A stretch of DNA of 8,237 bases. Origin: an uncultured Collinsella sp. (lineage in GTDB: Bacteria > Actinomycetota > Coriobacteriia > Coriobacteriales > Coriobacteriaceae). The translations under genes were made by a program, and so were the position numbers. The DNA is taken from the NCBI GenBank assembly GCA_902465115.1, contig CABQMC010000064.1:1-8237 (forward strand), written 5' to 3'. A model generated the notes under the pieces. It saw only the letters and a program-made list of their open reading frames with translations, was not told where the DNA came from and ran no database searches. Numbering within the stretch: the stretch's first letter is position 1; the number at the start of each line of letters is the position of its first letter. Shown here piece by piece: positions 5,449 through 8,237 of this stretch.

Positions 5449-5895
5449 CTACTCGGCGAGCTGCTTTAGCGCATCACAGGCGATCTCGATGGCATCGTCG
5501 ATGCAGCCGGGGCAGCTGCGGAGCGGACCCTTGTCCGATCCGATGCCCTTGAGCGTGCCGCAGACGGTCGTCGTGTTCTTCTCGCCAAAACGCTTGGCGA
5601 TTTCGCGCGACAGCTTGTAGGTCTGGCCCTTGGTCTTGGGGTTTTCCATGCCGTCGCTCATTACAAAGCCCATGATGGCCACAGCGCCCGAGATGGCGCC
5701 GCAGGTTTCGGTCATGCCGCCCATGCCGGCGCCAAAGCCCTCGGTGAGGGTAAAGGCGACCTGGGGGTCGAGCCCGACGGCGGGCGCGAGCGTGCAGGCG
5801 ACGGCCTGGGCGCAGTTAAAGCCACGGGCGTGGTATTCGGCAGCCTGAGCCTGACAGGCGGTGATGTCGAGCTGGGCCGTATCGATTTGCTTCAT
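5449..5895 (-). CDS. C_GCAxxG_C_C family protein
   Basis: A 148-residue protein of the C_GCAxxG_C_C family (PF09719 type), small cysteine-motif proteins common in anaerobes and thought to act in redox or metal chemistry; no reaction is established. Visible marks are RGFNCAQAV (Cys28), GFGAGMGGMTETCGAISGA (Cys65), VCGTL (Cys112) and CPGC (Cys128, Cys131), spaced as in the family. No signal peptide or membrane segment is apparent. I chose ATG 5895 because a perfect AAGGAG (plus 5902-5907) lies 6 nt before it. An in-frame ATG at 5967, with GAGG 5 nt upstream, would add 24 residues; see findings. The gene is convergent with yigZ (6-nt gap) and divergent from metY. It seems to be a single-gene unit, and I could not identify its promoter. 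Confidence 0.82.
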   Translation of the reverse strand: MKQIDTAQLDITACQAQAAEYHARGFNCAQAVACTLAPAVGLDPQVAFTLTEGFGAGMGGMTETCGAISGAVAIMGFVMSDGMENPKTKGQTYKLSREIAKRFGEKNTTTVCGTLKGIGSDKGPLRSCPGCIDDAIEIACDALKQLAE

Positions 5896-5901
5896 CGTTG
5901 T

Positions 5902-5907
5902 CTCCTT
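5902..5907 (-). promoter_or_regulatory. Shine-Dalgarno site deciding the start of the C_GCAxxG_C_C gene
   Basis: On the minus strand the sequence reads AAGGAG, then 6 nt, then ATG (5895-5893). It is the strongest ribosome binding site near this gene and favours the 148-residue form over longer in-frame readings. Confidence 0.65.
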
Positions 5908-6058
5908 GGTCATGGTGTACCCGCCTATGGTACCCGTGACGGTGCGTGTAATCATCGAGAGCTTCATGGATGCCTCATTTTTATCTATCGAGCAAATGCC
6001 CAAGGCTTGAGATAAATGCCACGGATCAATTTGTCCCATAACCTACCTTGGGGATGGG

Positions 6059-6087
6059 TTGAGAGGGGTGCAGGGTAGCGGTATCGT
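6059..6087 (+). promoter_or_regulatory. metY promoter
   Basis: TTGAGA (6059-6064) and TATCGT (6082-6087) are separated by exactly 17 nt; the -35 matches at 5 of 6 and the -10 at 4 of 6 positions. Transcription would begin near 6094, leaving a leader of only about 32 nt. That is too short for a SAM riboswitch, and I see no S-box-like sequence upstream either. A 7-bp inverted repeat CCCAAGG / CCTTGGG (5999-6005, 6046-6052) ends just before the -35 and may be an operator. Confidence 0.5.
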
Positions 6088-6125
6088 GAACCGAATAAAA
6101 CAAAACCCAAGTAAGGGAGTTGGAT

Positions 6126-7409
6126 ATGAGCGAGCAGACTATCGGTACCACATGTGTTCAGGGCGGCTATCACCCGGGAGATGCGGAGCCGCGCCAGGTG
6201 CCCATCTACCAGTCCACCACGTGGAAGTACGATACGTCCGAGCACATGGGCAAGCTGTTTGACCTGGAGGAGTCGGGCTATTTCTACAGCCGTCTGCAGA
6301 ACCCCACGTGCGATCTGGTTTCCGCCAAGATCTGCGAGATGGAGGGCGGCACCGCAGCGATGCTCACGAGCTCGGGCATGGCTGCGAACTTCCTCGCGAT
6401 CTTTAACGTGGCCGGTGCCGGCGATCATGTGGTCGCAAGCTCTGCCATCTACGGCGGTACCTACAACCTGCTGGCTCACACCATGGGCCGTATGGGGCTG
6501 ACCTGCACGTTCGTTGCCCCCGACTGCACCGATGAGGAGCTCGAGGCAGCCTTCCAGCCCAACACTAAGCTCGTCTTTGGCGAGACGATCGCAAACCCCG
6601 CCCTTGCCGTACTCGATATCGAGCGCTTTGCCAAGGCCGCGCACGACCACGGCGTACCGCTGATGGTCGACAACACCTTCCCGACGCCCGTGATGTGCCG
6701 TCCCTTTGAGTGGGGCGCTGACATCGTTACGCACTCCACCACTAAGTACATGGATGGCCATGCGGCTTACCTGGGTGGCGTGATCGTCGATCACGGCCAG
6801 TTTGACTGGATGGCCCATGCGGACAAGTTCCCGGGTCTCACCACGCCCGACGAGAGCTACCACGGCGTGACGTATGCCGAGAAGTTCGGTCGCGAGGGTG
6901 CCTTCATTACCAAGGCCACCGCGCAGCTCATGCGCGACCTCGGCCCCATGCAGAACCCTCAGGCGGCCTTCTTCCTGAACAGCTCGCTCGAGAGCCTGCA
7001 TGTGCGCATGCCGCGTCATTGTGAGAACGGCCTGGCCGTTGCCAAGTTCCTGCAGAGCCATCCCAAGGTACGCTTCGTGAGCTATCCGGGCCTGGAGGGC
7101 GACAAGTACTATGACCTGGCTCAGAAGTACATGCCCAACGGTACCTGCGGCGTTGTGAGCTTTGGCTTTAACGGTGGCCGTGCGGCGGCCGAGACCTTTA
7201 TGAAGAGCCTCAAGCTCGCCCAGATCGCCACGCACGTGGCCGACGCCCGCACTTGCTGCCTGCATCCCGCTAATGCCACGCATCGCCAGATGAACGATGA
7301 GGAACTCATTGCCTGTGGCATTTCCGCCGATATGGTGCGCTTGTCGTGCGGCCTCGAGGACACGGCCGATCTGATTGCCGACCTTGAGCAGGCACTCGAG
7401 CAGTGCTAG
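6126..7409 (+). CDS. metY: O-acetylhomoserine sulfhydrylase (MetY type), PLP-dependent
   Basis: A 427-residue cytosolic enzyme of the Cys/Met-metabolism PLP family. It most likely makes homocysteine and acetate from O-acetylhomoserine and sulfide, the direct sulfhydrylation route to methionine. Visible residues: YSRLQNPT (54-61), SSGMAA (82-87), YGGTY (109-113) for PLP stacking, Asp182 in VDNTF facing the pyridine nitrogen, and Lys207 in HSTTKY as the Schiff-base lysine. The length of about 427 and the segment FPGLTTPDESYHG through LRDLG-like LMRDLG (235-273) separate MetY from the shorter (about 380-400) cystathionine synthases and methionine gamma-lyases. ATG at 6126 is preceded by AAGGGAG (6113-6119) at 6 nt; an in-frame TTG at 6120 is less suitable. 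It has its own promoter and a strong terminator. Methionine gamma-lyase-like activity remains a possible alternative. Confidence 0.87.
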   Translation: MSEQTIGTTCVQGGYHPGDAEPRQVPIYQSTTWKYDTSEHMGKLFDLEESGYFYSRLQNPTCDLVSAKICEMEGGTAAMLTSSGMAANFLAIFNVAGAGDHVVASSAIYGGTYNLLAHTMGRMGLTCTFVAPDCTDEELEAAFQPNTKLVFGETIANPALAVLDIERFAKAAHDHGVPLMVDNTFPTPVMCRPFEWGADIVTHSTTKYMDGHAAYLGGVIVDHGQFDWMAHADKFPGLTTPDESYHGVTYAEKFGREGAFITKATAQLMRDLGPMQNPQAAFFLNSSLESLHVRMPRHCENGLAVAKFLQSHPKVRFVSYPGLEGDKYYDLAQKYMPNGTCGVVSFGFNGGRAAAETFMKSLKLAQIATHVADARTCCLHPANATHRQMNDEELIACGISADMVRLSCGLEDTADLIADLEQALEQC

Positions 7410-7478
7410 GCTAGCGTGCGTGCGAGGCGTGGGACGGCTTTTCGGCTGACGACGTCCTCATAGTTCCGATTCCGTAGG

Positions 7479-7525
7479 CGGGACCCCGATCGTGTCCGTT
7501 TGTAGGCGATTGGGGTCCCGTTTTT
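7479..7525 (+). terminator. Intrinsic terminator of metY
   Basis: CGGGACCCCGATCG (7479-7492) pairs with CGATTGGGGTCCCG (7507-7520) over 14 positions including one G-U, around a 14-nt loop, followed by TTTTT (7521-7525). The plus-strand T-run fits termination of metY. It ends only 25 nt before the MFS start codon. Confidence 0.9.
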
Positions 7526-7550
7526 GCGTTGCACGATAGAAAGGATATAC

Positions 7551-8237
7551 ATGGAGAAAACTGCCGAGCAGCTGCGCCGCGAACACATTGCCCTAGAGGG
7601 CGACACCCACGGTAAGAATAAATGGGCGATTCTGTTCACCGTGCTCGTCATGACCTTTATGGCGTGTCTGGATGCGAGCATCGTGACGGTGGCGCTCCCA
7701 GTGATGCAAAAGGAGCTGGGGGTGGGTCTCGACCGCATTCAGCTCGTGAGCTCGGTGTATCTGCTCGCGACGTGCGTCGCCATGCTGCCGTTTGGCCGCT
7801 TGGGCGATGTGCGCGGCAAGGTGAATGTGTTCCAGCTTGGTGTAATCGTCTTTACGGGTGGCTCGTTGCTTTGCGGGCTTTCGGCTTCGCTCGAGGTGCT
7901 TATCTTGGCGCGTTTCGTGCAGGGCATTGGCTGTGCCGCCGCGATGGCCAACAATATGGGCATCATCACCGAGTCGTTTCCGGCGCGTGAGCGCGGCCGT
8001 GCCATGGGCATTCTGGCGACCTTTGTGGCTCTTGGCATGATGTGCGGCCCCGTGCTCGGCGGCGTGCTGGTGGCGAGCTTTCCCTGGGAGAGCATCTTCC
8101 TTATCAATCTGCCCATTGGCGTAATCTCGTTTATCGTGGGACTCTATACGCTGCCGCATGTGAAGCCGGAGGCTGGCGAACGCCCTATGCCGTTGACAGA
8201 GGCGGCGCGTCGCTGCTTTGCGAGCTCGGCTTTCTCG
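7551..8237 (+). CDS. MFS exporter, DHA2 (EmrB/QacA-like) type, truncated by the window
   Basis: The first 229 residues of a membrane transporter that stays open to the right edge. After a 24-residue hydrophilic N-terminus come about six hydrophobic segments (roughly 25-46, 66-82, 95-112, 114-138, 153-175, 182-200). Family motifs are visible: LDASIVTVALP (40-50) in helix 1 as in 14-helix drug:proton antiporters, FGRLGDVRGK (81-90) as motif A after helix 2, and GPVLGG (166-171) as motif C of helix 5, which marks exporters. NLPIG (187-190 region) is also typical of DHA2 proteins. It probably uses the proton gradient to expel a small molecule; the substrate is unknown. ATG 7551 follows AGAAAGGA (7538-7545) by 5 nt. 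It lies right after the metY terminator with no clear promoter in the 25-nt gap. Confidence 0.88.
   Translation, partial: MEKTAEQLRREHIALEGDTHGKNKWAILFTVLVMTFMACLDASIVTVALPVMQKELGVGLDRIQLVSSVYLLATCVAMLPFGRLGDVRGKVNVFQLGVIVFTGGSLLCGLSASLEVLILARFVQGIGCAAAMANNMGIITESFPARERGRAMGILATFVALGMMCGPVLGGVLVASFPWESIFLINLPIGVISFIVGLYTLPHVKPEAGERPMPLTEAARRCFASSAFS

Noticed and set aside
5941..6060. Possible SAM riboswitch upstream of metY (TTTATC / GATAAA pairing, CCCAAGG / CCTTGGG)
   Set aside because: The good promoter at 6059-6087 lies downstream of it, and none of the conserved S-box or SAM-IV core sequences are recognisable.
5985..7283. 432-codon minus-strand open frame opposite metY
   Set aside because: Shadow of metY; low-complexity composition and no motif seen.

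Overview
The window looks like chromosomal DNA from a high-GC, anaerobic gut actinobacterium, most likely a Coriobacteriia member such as Collinsella. The basis is overall GC near 60%, strongly G/C-ending codons, a four-domain S1 protein, a bacterial type A RNase P RNA, and a cysteine-rich Fe-S type cysteine desulfidase typical of anaerobes. The genus is an inference from memory and was not tested. No mobile element, CRISPR array, tRNA or prophage gene is visible.

Layout. 1-271: end of an upstream transcript (intrinsic terminator) and the control region of the first gene. 272-1591 (+): cysteine desulfidase (cyuA type). 1588-2346 (-): HAD phosphatase-like protein, convergent with cyuA and sharing its TTAA stop. 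2347-2662: divergent control region with an inverted repeat, candidate promoters on both strands and a hairpin over the rpsA ribosome binding site. 2663-3829 (+): ribosomal protein S1, TTG start, strong terminator. 3888-4155: gene-free GC-rich stretch with three hairpins. 4170-4531 (+): RNase P RNA, preceded by an extended -10 promoter. 4548-4646: a long imperfect palindrome. 4762-5442 (+): YigZ/IMPACT protein, TTG start. 5449-5895 (-): C_GCAxxG_C_C cysteine-motif protein, ending 6 nt from yigZ. 5896-6125: divergent intergenic region with a good metY promoter. 6126-7409 (+): MetY-type O-acetylhomoserine sulfhydrylase and its terminator. 7551 to the right edge (+): N-terminal half of a DHA2-type MFS exporter, cut off by the window.

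The genes are mostly single transcription units in alternating directions, not one operon. S1 and RNase P RNA are housekeeping. CyuA (releases sulfide from cysteine) and MetY (captures sulfide into homocysteine) form a loose sulfur theme, but they lie about 4.5 kb apart with their own control regions, so a functional link is only inferred. I found no convincing undescribed multi-gene system. The best leads are non-coding: the palindrome after rnpB, the structured stretch before rnpB, the hairpin masking the rpsA ribosome binding site, and the inverted repeat between the HAD gene and rpsA.
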